Positions 18,350 to 26,239 of a stretch of 64,000 nucleotides of DNA are shown piece by piece; positions within the stretch are counted from its first letter, which is position 1, and each line of letters opens with the position of its first letter. A program made the position numbers and the translations under genes. The DNA is from Sphingobacterium sp. HMA12 (GTDB lineage Bacteria > Bacteroidota > Bacteroidia > Sphingobacteriales > Sphingobacteriaceae). The notes beneath the pieces are model-generated. The model did no database searches. It was not told where the DNA came from and saw nothing but the letters and a program-made list of their open reading frames with translations. The stretch spans positions 1,054,001-1,118,000 of the forward strand of contig NZ_BEYR01000001.1 of the NCBI RefSeq assembly GCF_002933815.1, written 5' to 3'.

Positions 18350-21300
18350 GCATGTATGTTTTGAGGCTGATGCGCTCGATATTTGCCGATCTGCATCCGA
18401 TAGAAGTTCATCATAAAGTGGTAGATCGCAAGCTCATACATGCGCTGGTCGCTTAGAAACAATCTATTCACAAACATGTGAATATAACTTGATAAAAGGG
18501 ATTGCGTTGCCTTCGCCGGGTTAGGTTCATTCGACTTTATTAACATAAATATTTCACTTTGCACCCGATTCAGATCTACCTGACAGACTAGAGGATTGCT
18601 GTGTAGCGTCAGTAGGTCAAACCAATGTTTTCGTGCCTTAAATTTTTCATTCAGCTGTATCCGGATCTGTTTTTCGTGGCCAAATTCATTGGAATATAAA
18701 CCGTACATCTTTTCGCAGAAATCCCGCCGTTCTGCCCATGTAAATCCCGCATTTTCAAATATACAATCGACATACTCAAACGCCAGTTTCCACCGTTGAT
18801 TGATTGTTGTGAAGGACTGCATTTTTTGTATGATCAGTTCGCTCTCGAGATAGAATAATTTTTCACTCTTCTCCATACAACGTGGCGTATACCGTTCGAT
18901 CTCACGTATATAGGTGTCATACGAGAGCGACGCAATCTGTTCGTTCTCCAGGAGGTTGCTCAGATTGGCATTCAGACAAGATACGACCTGTTGATAAGCC
19001 TGCTGGTCAAACAGTTCTACACGGAACCTGATGTGCGGGCTGGGATCATCATAACGTATAAAAAACCATTTTTTCACGATTTTCTCCTGTTTGAGCGTTG
19101 CGATTATAGCGGGAATGTAATCCTTTAAAAGGTTGTCGGCTATGCTGTGACCGCAAAATATTTTTGCGTAGAGCCAGCTGCTTCCCAAGGGAAAGTTTCG
19201 TCTGAGCACAGTCTCTGCCGGAGGAGTATGGTCCTGTTGCTTTATCGTAGTTGAATGAAAGGGAATGATCAGTTCATTTGCATAAGACTGCCCGGCTACG
19301 TCTTTCACCGGCGATTGATAATGGTCAAGTAAGTTTTCGGTCAGGATGATGTCGTTCTTGGCCAGTTGTTCGAATAATATCGCGATGCAAAGGGCATTAT
19401 TTAGATTGAGCAACAGTTCATTATCGCCATTGATCAGCACAACGTTTTGCGGTAATCCCCGCTTCTGTCTGATTTCAGCGATGAGCGATCTTTTTTGTTG
19501 AGCTGTTTTGGGGGGCGTCAAAATCCTGGAAAGCCGCCATTGTTCACGGCATAGGATTATATTTCTATAGCTCACCCGTGGCAGTCGGGGCTGATCTTTC
19601 AAAATGCCCCAGTTCCAGGTAATATCCAGACGGTGCTGCTGAAATTGAAAATCCGCCAAAAACTTGTATAGATTCATGGAGTCCGAAAAGTCATGGGCCG
19701 AGGTCAGCCGCGGCTCAATGATCTGTTTAAAAGTCCTAGACCACAAGTACAATTTTCCAGCTTTTGCAAATATGTATAGATCATTGATCGCAACCCGCTG
19801 TTCAACTGGGCCTAATCCTGCGGTCAAGCCTATTGTTAAGCTGCGGATATCAGGTCGCTGCAGGATATTGCCCACACGTGCGTCGGGTAAATAAGCGATT
19901 TCCGCTAGTTGTGTCGTCCCATAGTGTTCTTGTTCCTTAGCCGCGGATTGATTCAGGGCGTCGGATAGGTTAGGATCCATATAGGCAAATCGAGCCAACA
20001 GATTGCCTGATGAGGAACCACCCAGGCTGCTCAGATTAAAGAACATATCTTTGTCAGCTTCCTTTTGCAGTAGATTCCCAAAAGCATAGAGAGACTTAGG
20101 TATAAGATGAAACTCCGCTGTCCCAATATCCTTTAGATCCTTGTCGCTGATAGCTATTTTCGAGAAATTGTGCTGTGAACTTTCCAGAAATTTATCCGTG
20201 ACCAATTGCTGATACCGATGTAGTTTGTCCGTTCCGGATGTTCGCGGTGTGCCGTTTAGATCAGCCAGTATCTCATCCATCATCCGGTATGTGTTTCTGT
20301 TGCTGCCATAGCCTATGCCAGTATCTACATCGAGGGCCTGCAATACCGAAACCATACGGTCTCCATATCGCTCTTGAAACGCTGTACTAAATCGTTCAAA
20401 ATCGACTATTGGACGAGGGTTGTTCAGTACCAGTAAGTTCTGTAGTTGCTTCTCTAGCTTGTTAACAACCACACGCGGTATCTGATTTTGGTCCAGTCCA
20501 AGCAACAAGTCCCCGTGAATCAGCTTTTGAAAAGATAAGGTCGAAAAAACTGGTTTAAGCAGTTCTGCCACCCGGTCATTGGTATCTTGTAATTGCGTAT
20601 TTTCCTGCAGAGCCTTTGCTACAGACAGCATCGTTGGTAAATATTTGTTTTTTTTATCCACTTTGCGTAGTACCCGGATGAGCTGTTCGAGGTAAACCCC
20701 GCCGATCACATCCAGCTGCAGTTCGGAGGATAGCAGCCCCAGCTGCAATAGCCTGTCGATATATTGCGAAGCCTGTTCCATTGAAGCACCACGTTGCAGT
20801 AGCGAAGTAAGGAGCCTATTATAGCTCACTTTACCCTGACTTTGATTAAATAGTGCCAGTATCTGTTCAAGTACTGCTGTTGTGCGCACCTGTTTCAATC
20901 TATTTTTACCATCCGATTGCTGATAGTATTTATACCAATTGCCTTGCTGGTAAATTGTCGGGTTGTTATAATAGGTGAGTTCTGTTAGTATGTCCTGATC
21001 TTCTGAGATAAGTTTGACTATCTCCATTAAAAGTCCGGTATCCGGCCGCAGCATAACCCGTTCTGCACAGTCTCTAATGAGCGCAAGCCTGGCGCCATTT
21101 TCCCTGCTGAAGTTTCCGAGTGAAATACCCGCAAATAGACCAAAAGGTGTACTGCGTGTAGCCATGCGAACTGTATATTTAAAAAGAGTGCTCAGGGTTT
21201 TATGCTGGGGTTCATTATGCTGAACCAACCACCTTTCTACTTCGTTCAGAAAAGCAGGGCTAGCGAGATAGATGGCATCCCGCAGACGGCGGTCTTGATA

Positions 21301-21423
21301 GATATCACGTAGCTGAGATGTGATTGCATCGACATCCGACAGCTCCATAAGTTTGGTGATTTGCTCCAGATTCAAGAGGGGCGATCGAAGCAAGAAATAG
21401 TCTTCACTGGTGAGCGCTGTCAT
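18346..21423 (-). CDS. Class I lanthipeptide dehydratase (LanB), full length
   Basis: A 1025-residue protein of the LanB family, which uses Glu-tRNA to glutamylate Ser/Thr residues in a precursor peptide and then eliminates glutamate, giving dehydroalanine and dehydrobutyrine. I start it at ATG 21423, 8 bases after the stop of the receiver gene, in place of the TTG at 21435. The N-terminal dehydratase part shows TRSTPFGLFAG (89-99) and a long helical and Rossmann-like region; the C-terminal SpaB_C part starts near LGSSWLYAKIFCGH and shows WFFIRYDDPSPHIRFRV at about 790-806. So both glutamylation and elimination domains are present in one chain. No LanC, LanP or LanT gene is seen in the window. 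Confidence 0.85.
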   Translation of the reverse strand: MTALTSEDYFLLRSPLLNLEQITKLMELSDVDAITSQLRDIYQDRRLRDAIYLASPAFLNEVERWLVQHNEPQHKTLSTLFKYTVRMATRSTPFGLFAGISLGNFSRENGARLALIRDCAERVMLRPDTGLLMEIVKLISEDQDILTELTYYNNPTIYQQGNWYKYYQQSDGKNRLKQVRTTAVLEQILALFNQSQGKVSYNRLLTSLLQRGASMEQASQYIDRLLQLGLLSSELQLDVIGGVYLEQLIRVLRKVDKKNKYLPTMLSVAKALQENTQLQDTNDRVAELLKPVFSTLSFQKLIHGDLLLGLDQNQIPRVVVNKLEKQLQNLLVLNNPRPIVDFERFSTAFQERYGDRMVSVLQALDVDTGIGYGSNRNTYRMMDEILADLNGTPRTSGTDKLHRYQQLVTDKFLESSQHNFSKIAISDKDLKDIGTAEFHLIPKSLYAFGNLLQKEADKDMFFNLSSLGGSSSGNLLARFAYMDPNLSDALNQSAAKEQEHYGTTQLAEIAYLPDARVGNILQRPDIRSLTIGLTAGLGPVEQRVAINDLYIFAKAGKLYLWSRTFKQIIEPRLTSAHDFSDSMNLYKFLADFQFQQHRLDITWNWGILKDQPRLPRVSYRNIILCREQWRLSRILTPPKTAQQKRSLIAEIRQKRGLPQNVVLINGDNELLLNLNNALCIAILFEQLAKNDIILTENLLDHYQSPVKDVAGQSYANELIIPFHSTTIKQQDHTPPAETVLRRNFPLGSSWLYAKIFCGHSIADNLLKDYIPAIIATLKQEKIVKKWFFIRYDDPSPHIRFRVELFDQQAYQQVVSCLNANLSNLLENEQIASLSYDTYIREIERYTPRCMEKSEKLFYLESELIIQKMQSFTTINQRWKLAFEYVDCIFENAGFTWAERRDFCEKMYGLYSNEFGHEKQIRIQLNEKFKARKHWFDLLTLHSNPLVCQVDLNRVQSEIFMLIKSNEPNPAKATQSLLSSYIHMFVNRLFLSDQRMYELAIYHFMMNFYRMQIGKYRAHQPQNIHA

Positions 21424-21431
21424 AGGCAAAA

Positions 21432-21800
21432 TCAATGCATGTTAAACACTTCGGCGATGCATTTCCGAAACATCTCGGGGGATATCGGTTTCTGGAGCGC
21501 ATAGTGACTACGCTCTTTCACAAATGTGGGGTAATCCCTTTTACAGATTGCTGAGGTAATAATCAAAAATGGTATTTCGACGATCAATTCCTCCAAGGTC
21601 TCTATGATTCCGCCGCTGACGACCAAGTCTAAGAAAAGTATATCCGTAGCTTGTAGATCGGGGGCAAAACTGGCTGGGTCTTCAATGTCTTCGATTGTGC
21701 CAGTAAGGGACAAGTCGGGAAACATTCGGATATATTCGACTATTTTCTTTATTGCCAGGGGTTCATCTTCGATAATAAGACAATTGAGATTGGGGGGCAT
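21432..21800 (-). CDS. Stand-alone receiver domain protein
   Basis: A 122-residue receiver with no output domain. Residues fit a working receiver: the acidic pair in CLIIEDEPLA, Asp58 in ILFLDLVVSGG, and the Lys in HYALQKPISP. It lies between the peptide gene and LanB; the LanB start is only 8 bases after its stop, so the two are co-transcribed. A receiver alone could act as a phosphate sink, or bind a partner; finding one in a RiPP operon is unusual. The LytS-type kinase nearby is the obvious phosphate donor, by inference. Confidence 0.8.
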   Translation of the reverse strand: MPPNLNCLIIEDEPLAIKKIVEYIRMFPDLSLTGTIEDIEDPASFAPDLQATDILFLDLVVSGGIIETLEELIVEIPFLIITSAICKRDYPTFVKERSHYALQKPISPEMFRKCIAEVFNMH

Positions 21801-21830
21801 ATAACAGTGTCTAGTATGAGAATAGGGATT

Positions 21831-21875
21831 AAATAAAAAATGTTGTGAAAGTGCCTACCAGTTCACTTCCACAAC
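21831..21875 (-). terminator. Terminator after the peptide gene
   Basis: On the minus strand, a 12-bp stem (GTTGTGGAAGTG / CACTTTCACAAC, one mismatch) at 21864-21875 and 21842-21853 is followed by ATTTTTTATTT. It lies 11 bases after the stop of the 46-codon gene and before the receiver gene. It would leave a short abundant precursor transcript and let only read-through reach the receiver and LanB genes. Confidence 0.8.
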
Positions 21876-21886
21876 GCACCCTACTA

Positions 21887-22027
21887 TTAAATTATTCTTG
21901 ATGATGTTATGGTTCTGATGGTTGCTAATGCCTCATCGCCACCTGTAAACAAAACCGGCTCTACAATGCCTATTGTCTGTACATCCAGTGCAAAATCTTC
22001 AGATGTGAAATTCTCGATATAGTCCAT
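21887..22027 (-). CDS. Candidate RiPP precursor peptide (46 residues, cysteine-free)
   Basis: A small gene read on the minus strand: ATG at 22027-22025, TAA at 21889-21887. The 46-residue product has an acidic N-terminal part with EDFALDVQ at 10-17, which matches the FxLD leader box used by class I LanB enzymes (nisin leader: KDFNLDL). A Gly-Gly pair at 29-30 offers a cleavage site; the tail that follows (31-46, DEALATIRTITSSRII) holds three Thr and two Ser and no Cys. It lies just upstream of a receiver gene and LanB on the same strand and has its own terminator. Without Cys, the enzyme could make dehydrated residues but no lanthionine rings. Assignment rests on position, leader motif and terminator; no peptide has been seen. 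Confidence 0.75.
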   Translation of the reverse strand: MDYIENFTSEDFALDVQTIGIVEPVLFTGGDEALATIRTITSSRII

Positions 22028-22333
22028 AATATTATGTTTAGCTGATACAAATGTGTTTTTTACGCTGTAAAAGGGAAAATAATATCGATGGAATTGAAAA
22101 TAGATCCGACGAACGTTAATCTTAGTCCGACAAAAAAATACATGGATGTAGATAAGATTGGAAAATAGACCTGTTTTTGTCCATCGATTATCCCTGATCT
22201 TGTTGAAGCCGAAGTAGGAGATGTGTCCGTATTGGATTAAAGTTGTGACATACTCCGCCCACGTGGCGCATTTGGCGATTAAGAAAGTTTCACATATATT
22301 TGAGTTGTCGTGGAGTTAAAGTAATACAGAAAA
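22028..22333. other. Spacer between the peptide gene and the DinB-like gene
   Basis: This 306-base spacer carries promoters for divergent genes. A 26-codon frame at 22088 and two shorter minus-strand frames have no RiPP or other recognisable features. Apart from the 21-bp-period repeat, nothing further is seen. Confidence 0.4.
22105..22131. promoter_or_regulatory. Direct repeat with 21-bp period upstream of the peptide gene
   Basis: TCCGAC at 22105-22110 recurs at 22126-22131 (GTCGGA on the strand of the peptide gene). Two copies two helical turns apart is the layout of LytTR binding sites, and a LytTR response regulator is encoded nearby. The site lies about 80-105 bases upstream of the peptide start. 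Six-base units are short, so chance cannot be excluded. Confidence 0.35.
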
Positions 22334-22852
22334 ATGGCAGCTACTAAACAAGATACATTTAATGAATTTCATAAAACGACGTTCAGATTATTGAAACTAC
22401 TGCTTTCACTATCCGAAGAGCAATTGAACTTCCACCCGACAAACGGCTGGTCAGCTGGACAATTAGGAGAACATTTATATAAATCATATGCATTTGTCAA
22501 AATATTGAATGGAAAAACAAATGTTACAGAACGACCAGTGGACCAAAAACTAGATCCTATTAAGATCCTATTCGCAGATGATTCAGTTAAAATGAATGCG
22601 CCCATAGCAATAGTACCCGCTAACGAAAAAATAGATAAAAATGATTTGATTAAGTCTTTGGAAAATCGGATTGAACAAATAAAGCAAATTATAGAAACAA
22701 AAGATTTGTCTTTGACTTGCATTGACTTTTCAATTCCTGCTTACGGAGAATTCACGAGGTATGAATGGATCTGGTTTAATATTTACCACACGCAAAGACA
22801 TATTCGTCAGTTAGAAAATATAGTAGCATCCAATAACTTAAGTACTAAATAA
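22334..22852 (+). CDS. DinB-family metal-binding protein
   Basis: A 172-residue four-helix-bundle protein of the DinB/YfiT group. The three His ligands of the family fit His47 (QLGEHLYKS), His152 and His156 (IYHTQRHIRQLENI). An N-terminal helix carries FHKTTFRLLKLL, and NGWSAGQLGEH matches the 'wS..e...Hl' pattern. Many such proteins are small-molecule thiol transferases or unknown; nothing here identifies the substrate. A perfect terminator follows. Confidence 0.8.
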   Translation: MAATKQDTFNEFHKTTFRLLKLLLSLSEEQLNFHPTNGWSAGQLGEHLYKSYAFVKILNGKTNVTERPVDQKLDPIKILFADDSVKMNAPIAIVPANEKIDKNDLIKSLENRIEQIKQIIETKDLSLTCIDFSIPAYGEFTRYEWIWFNIYHTQRHIRQLENIVASNNLSTK

Positions 22853-22855
22853 TTT

Positions 22856-22892
22856 AAAAATACAGTTTAAACATTATCAACTGTATTTTTCC
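22856..22892 (+). terminator. Terminator after the DinB-like gene
   Basis: AAAAATACAGTT (22856-22867) and AACTGTATTTTT (22879-22890) form a perfect 12-bp stem with an 11-base loop and a T-tract, starting just after the stop codon at 22852. The A/T tracts also make it usable from the other strand. Confidence 0.9.
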
Positions 22893-23121
22893 TGGTAAAA
22901 GCCAATTATCGCAGGTATTTGCGATCAAGATAATTCATTGCATGCTATAGATGGTAAGTGCTGGATAGACCGCCGTTTCATTGAGTTAACGAATTTTACG
23001 ATCCTATATTTACCCTTGTCATCATAATTTTAAGCTATTGTTTGTCCGTATGTTGGCCTTGCCATTGAATTCAGCTATCCGTATGGCACCACCGTAATTC
23101 GACATTGATTTTTCGGAAGAG

Positions 23122-24075
23122 TCATCTATTACGAGTGTTTTTTTCAAGAGGCAGCACTTTTGTTTTGCTTTGGATAACCTTTGTACGTATTGGAAGACAA
23201 TAAATTGCTGTTGAGGCTGTGATAAATAGATCTGTCCGATCTTTACCACCAAAACAAACGTTCGATGTCCAAGGTTCTTTTACCTCGATATGTCCTATCA
23301 GTACACCGATCGGACTATAGATGGAAACACCTTTGCCCGTAAGGTAAATATTTCCCTGACTGTCCAATGTCATTCCATCAGACCCCTGATCGATGAGCGC
23401 CTTCTGCCCGCTGAGCTTACCGTTAGATGCAATGGTATACCTATAAGTTTTGTTTCGTTCAATATCTGCTACATACAGATATCTTCCGTCCGCCGACCCT
23501 ACAATGCCGTTAGGTTTAGCTACATCATCAGCCACTACAATTGGCTTTTTCCCCTTTCCCGGAGGGAGGTAGTAAACTTTCTGTCCTTCAATCTCTGGTT
23601 TTTTTCTGGACCAATAGTCACGCTGATAATAGGGGTCTGTAAAGTAGATGCCTCCTTTCTTATCTGCCCAAAGATCATTTGGTCCATTCAGTTTTTTCCC
23701 GTCTAAATCGGACAGCAGGACGGTAACTTTACCGTCATTGCTTATTGACCAAATTTCGTTTCTTTCATCTGCACAGGCAAGTAGCTGACCGCGATGGTTA
23801 AAGTACAACCCATTTGCACGGCCCGCTGAATCTTTAAAAAGAGAAAGATGACCTTTCGTGCTGTATTTCCAGATTTTGTTATTGGGCTGGTCAGTAAAAT
23901 AGATATTCCCCTCTCTGTCCACTGCCGGCCCTTCTGTAAAGGCAAATTGCCGGGATATTAATTTCAAGCTGTCTTGATTAAACAATTGCGCGCTTAAATC
24001 TAAACCCTTTAATGAGAAGAGCAGTAATAGTAAAAGTGCAGGATAGTACCTACTAAAGTTAACCGAAAGTAGCAT
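23122..24075 (-). CDS. Secreted SMP-30/gluconolactonase-like beta-propeller
   Basis: A 317-residue protein with a signal peptide (hydrophobic LLLLLLFSLKGL near 15-26). The six-bladed propeller of the SMP-30/gluconolactonase/LRE-like family is clear: AFTEGPAVDREGNIYFTD (metal-ligand Glu), GPNDLWADKKGGIYFTDPYY, KPNGIVGSADGRYLYVAD, and DGMTLDSQGNIYLTG. Family enzymes hydrolyse sugar lactones with a bound divalent metal; secreted relatives in Bacteroidota often have unknown lactone substrates. No operon partner is evident. It is convergent with the DinB-like gene. Confidence 0.85.
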   Translation of the reverse strand: MLLSVNFSRYYPALLLLLLFSLKGLDLSAQLFNQDSLKLISRQFAFTEGPAVDREGNIYFTDQPNNKIWKYSTKGHLSLFKDSAGRANGLYFNHRGQLLACADERNEIWSISNDGKVTVLLSDLDGKKLNGPNDLWADKKGGIYFTDPYYQRDYWSRKKPEIEGQKVYYLPPGKGKKPIVVADDVAKPNGIVGSADGRYLYVADIERNKTYRYTIASNGKLSGQKALIDQGSDGMTLDSQGNIYLTGKGVSIYSPIGVLIGHIEVKEPWTSNVCFGGKDRTDLFITASTAIYCLPIRTKVIQSKTKVLPLEKNTRNR

Positions 24076-24140
24076 GGTGAAAGTTATTAGCTAAAATACC
24101 ATTTTTCCAAAAATCGAGCCATCTAAGTTGTTCAATAGCG

Positions 24141-24506
24141 TTAAATAGCAATTCCGCTGCCACCAACTACTTTTATACCTTCGGGAAATTTTTTCCAGAA
24201 ACGGATATATTTATATTTCGCTTCAAAGGGCTCATGATTGTAATCTCCTTTTAATTCCATCTGAAGCGTAATAACTGCCATATCGTCTATGATATTCAGG
24301 TCCTCAGTTTGGGAAATAAGTTCGTGTAATTTTAAATTCCCCTCACGGTAGGTTTGTAAATCCATTTCCTTTGTGATTGTCTGACCGCTGGGAATTATAA
24401 AAAGTAAATCAGCATGCAATAGCTTGTCGAGGACTTCTGTATTACTACTTTTCATTGCTTCATAAAGCAGTTCCTCAAGTTGTAAAATTTCTTTTTTTGT
24501 AATCAT
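24141..24506 (-). CDS. NTF2-like (SnoaL/DUF4440) protein
   Basis: A 121-residue single domain of the NTF2 fold: N-terminal helices (ILQLEELLYEAMKSSNTEVLDKLL), the strand LHADLLFIIPSGQTITKEMDL, and paired strands ending in KYIRFWKKFPEGIKVVGGSG. This is the DUF4440/SnoaL-like pattern. Such proteins bind or convert small polar molecules; no active residue can be singled out here. It stands alone between SMP-30 and a membrane-anchored protein, all on the minus strand. Confidence 0.75.
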   Translation of the reverse strand: MITKKEILQLEELLYEAMKSSNTEVLDKLLHADLLFIIPSGQTITKEMDLQTYREGNLKLHELISQTEDLNIIDDMAVITLQMELKGDYNHEPFEAKYKYIRFWKKFPEGIKVVGGSGIAI

Positions 24507-24591
24507 TTCTTATTATTTATTGGATTAGATTAGTAAACACATCTTATTCCTCTATCGATATAAAAATATCCTGTTCCATCAAGACTATTGC

Positions 24592-25188
24592 TTATTGTTT
24601 CCATCTCACTTTTCCACTATTGTCAAACATTTCGATAGAAGGGTTACCTAGACTATCTACTTTTAAAATAATTCTCGGTACTTCATTATTATCTTTCATC
24701 ACCAGAGCAGCATTCCCGTTTTCCGTTAGCAGGTTGATACGGTTGATATTATGTCCGGGCTTACCGGATAGATCTTTATCGTTAATCAATAGACCAGCCC
24801 TGAAATAATTGTCGTGTTTATTATCTTGAGCCAAGATACCGACGGCATCGGCATTCTGATAATCAAATGCTAATGCATTCAGGTTAGTCTCCTCATTATC
24901 GGTAATTGCCAAACCACCTCTTTCGTCGCCGTTTTTATCAAAGAAAATCAGACCTGCAGGTGTGTAAGCCCTTTTGTATGTTTTGCCGTTGATAATGGGT
25001 TGTGGGATGTTATCAGTGTTTGCTATAACGACACGATTTTTTCCAGATCTGTCCTTGATATCTATTCTTTCTGCGGTTAAGCTCTGCTTGTTGTTTACAT
25101 AAAAATAGGCTACACAAGCCATCAGGACGATATTGGAAAGAATAAGAACCGTTAAAAATATTTTTAGTGTTTTAGAAATTGTTTGCAT
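24592..25188 (-). CDS. Membrane-anchored protein of unknown function
   Basis: A 198-residue protein with one N-terminal membrane anchor (about 8-30, ILSNIVLMACVAYFYV), which may also be an uncleaved signal. The exported part consists of beta strands with repeating charged turns, such as IDIKDRSGKNRVVIANTD, GLIFFDKNGDERGGLAITD and IEMFDNSGKVRWK. The regular D-x-x-G turn spacing suggests a stacked beta structure. I do not recognise the family. Its 5' neighbour is a Crp/Fnr regulator on the same strand, 178 bases away. Confidence 0.6.
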   Translation of the reverse strand: MQTISKTLKIFLTVLILSNIVLMACVAYFYVNNKQSLTAERIDIKDRSGKNRVVIANTDNIPQPIINGKTYKRAYTPAGLIFFDKNGDERGGLAITDNEETNLNALAFDYQNADAVGILAQDNKHDNYFRAGLLINDKDLSGKPGHNINRINLLTENGNAALVMKDNNEVPRIILKVDSLGNPSIEMFDNSGKVRWKQ

Positions 25189-25366
25189 AATTTAATATTG
25201 GCTTTTAGTTATTACTTCTTTATTTTCAACTATTTAATCAGTATTGCATTGTTTTCTATTCCGGATCAATACCTTATAATCAGCGTTTTTTTATTGCTTA
25301 ATAAAAAGCAAAAATAAAGTATGGTTTCGAGGATATCCTTTACATAGGTTGAGTGCAAGGATTTTT

Positions 25367-25963
25367 TTATTTGGTCAGTTCTTTCCGTATTCTGCTCAAC
25401 TGTGTCGGGGTAATGCTCAGGTGCGAAGCAATATATTGTAGTGGAATTCTGGTATCTATTCCCGGATGTGCCTGTAACAATTTTAGATACCTTGCCGTGG
25501 CACTTTCGGTCAGTAAGGAGATTTCTCTCTCTTCATTAATGACGATCCATTTTTTTTCCAGATAGGCAATGTACAGGTTCTTTAATTCATCATTTTGATT
25601 AATAGCTGCTCTTGTTTGATGATAAGGCATACATAACACTGTGGTGTTTTCAATAGCTTGTAGTGTAAATTCGTTGGGGGTTTTTATGATTGCCGAAAAT
25701 CTGGTACTCGCAAAATCTCTCTCCAAATAAATCCATTTATTCCAGATGGCACCTTTTTCATCTATAAAATAAGAGTTTAATGCTCCTTTACAGACAAAGA
25801 AGATGTCATTGGCGACCCGCCCTTCCTTTAATAAAACTTCATTTTTTTTAAAATGCTGAATATGCACAGTTTCGGCCAACAAATTAAATGCCTTATCCGA
25901 AATAGGATAGACGTTCACAACAGCTTCTTTAAAGTCTGCGAGATATTTTTCTGTTTCTATCAT
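25367..25963 (-). CDS. Crp/Fnr-family regulator
   Basis: A 198-residue protein: a cyclic-nucleotide-binding-like beta roll (about 35-125, with FFVCKGALNSYFIDEKG), a long linking helix, and a C-terminal winged helix (LQYIASHLSITPTQLSRIRKEL). The phosphate-binding Arg/Ser pair of true cAMP receptors is not clear, as is common in Bacteroidota Crp-like proteins, which respond to unknown signals. Nothing in the neighbourhood shows its target. Confidence 0.85.
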   Translation of the reverse strand: MIETEKYLADFKEAVVNVYPISDKAFNLLAETVHIQHFKKNEVLLKEGRVANDIFFVCKGALNSYFIDEKGAIWNKWIYLERDFASTRFSAIIKTPNEFTLQAIENTTVLCMPYHQTRAAINQNDELKNLYIAYLEKKWIVINEEREISLLTESATARYLKLLQAHPGIDTRIPLQYIASHLSITPTQLSRIRKELTK

Positions 25964-26163
25964 TTGGTGGCGGTGTACGTGATGATATTACTTTTAAATA
26001 AATATAACGTATCTTTTAAATAGTTAAAATTGTTTTTTCTTCTTGGATAAATAATCTGGTATCTTTCTGGGCATTGAGCAGATGTCGACAGAAAGGTTTA
26101 GGAGCTATTTGGTAGTTCTGTTGAAGAGCTGCATTTCCAAGTGTTATGCGCTAGGATAGATCT

Positions 26164-26219
26164 GGCTACAACAAAGTCACTTTTGGCAACATTTTTCAGC
26201 TCTTCGTGACTGAACTTTG
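26164..26219 (+). promoter_or_regulatory. Direct-repeat operator and promoter box of the SDR gene (module 1)
   Basis: GGCTAC at 26164-26169 and GGCAAC at 26185-26190 are 21 bases apart. AACTTTG, a candidate -7 element, lies at 26213-26219. The same arrangement, with equal spacings (21 and 28 bases), occurs upstream of the SDR gene at 48290. AraC-family proteins bind direct repeats of this kind, and a related AraC regulator is encoded downstream of each SDR. Confidence 0.55.
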
Positions 26220-26239
26220 CTGTATAAATAAAATTCGAC

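Noticed and set aside
18346..21435. TTG 21435 as the LanB start
   Set aside because: It overlaps the receiver stop and is a rare start; ATG 21423 with an 8-base gap is more likely.
22088..22168. 26-codon plus-strand frame between peptide and DinB-like genes
   Set aside because: No leader motif, no Ser/Thr-rich tail, opposite orientation to LanB; likely chance.
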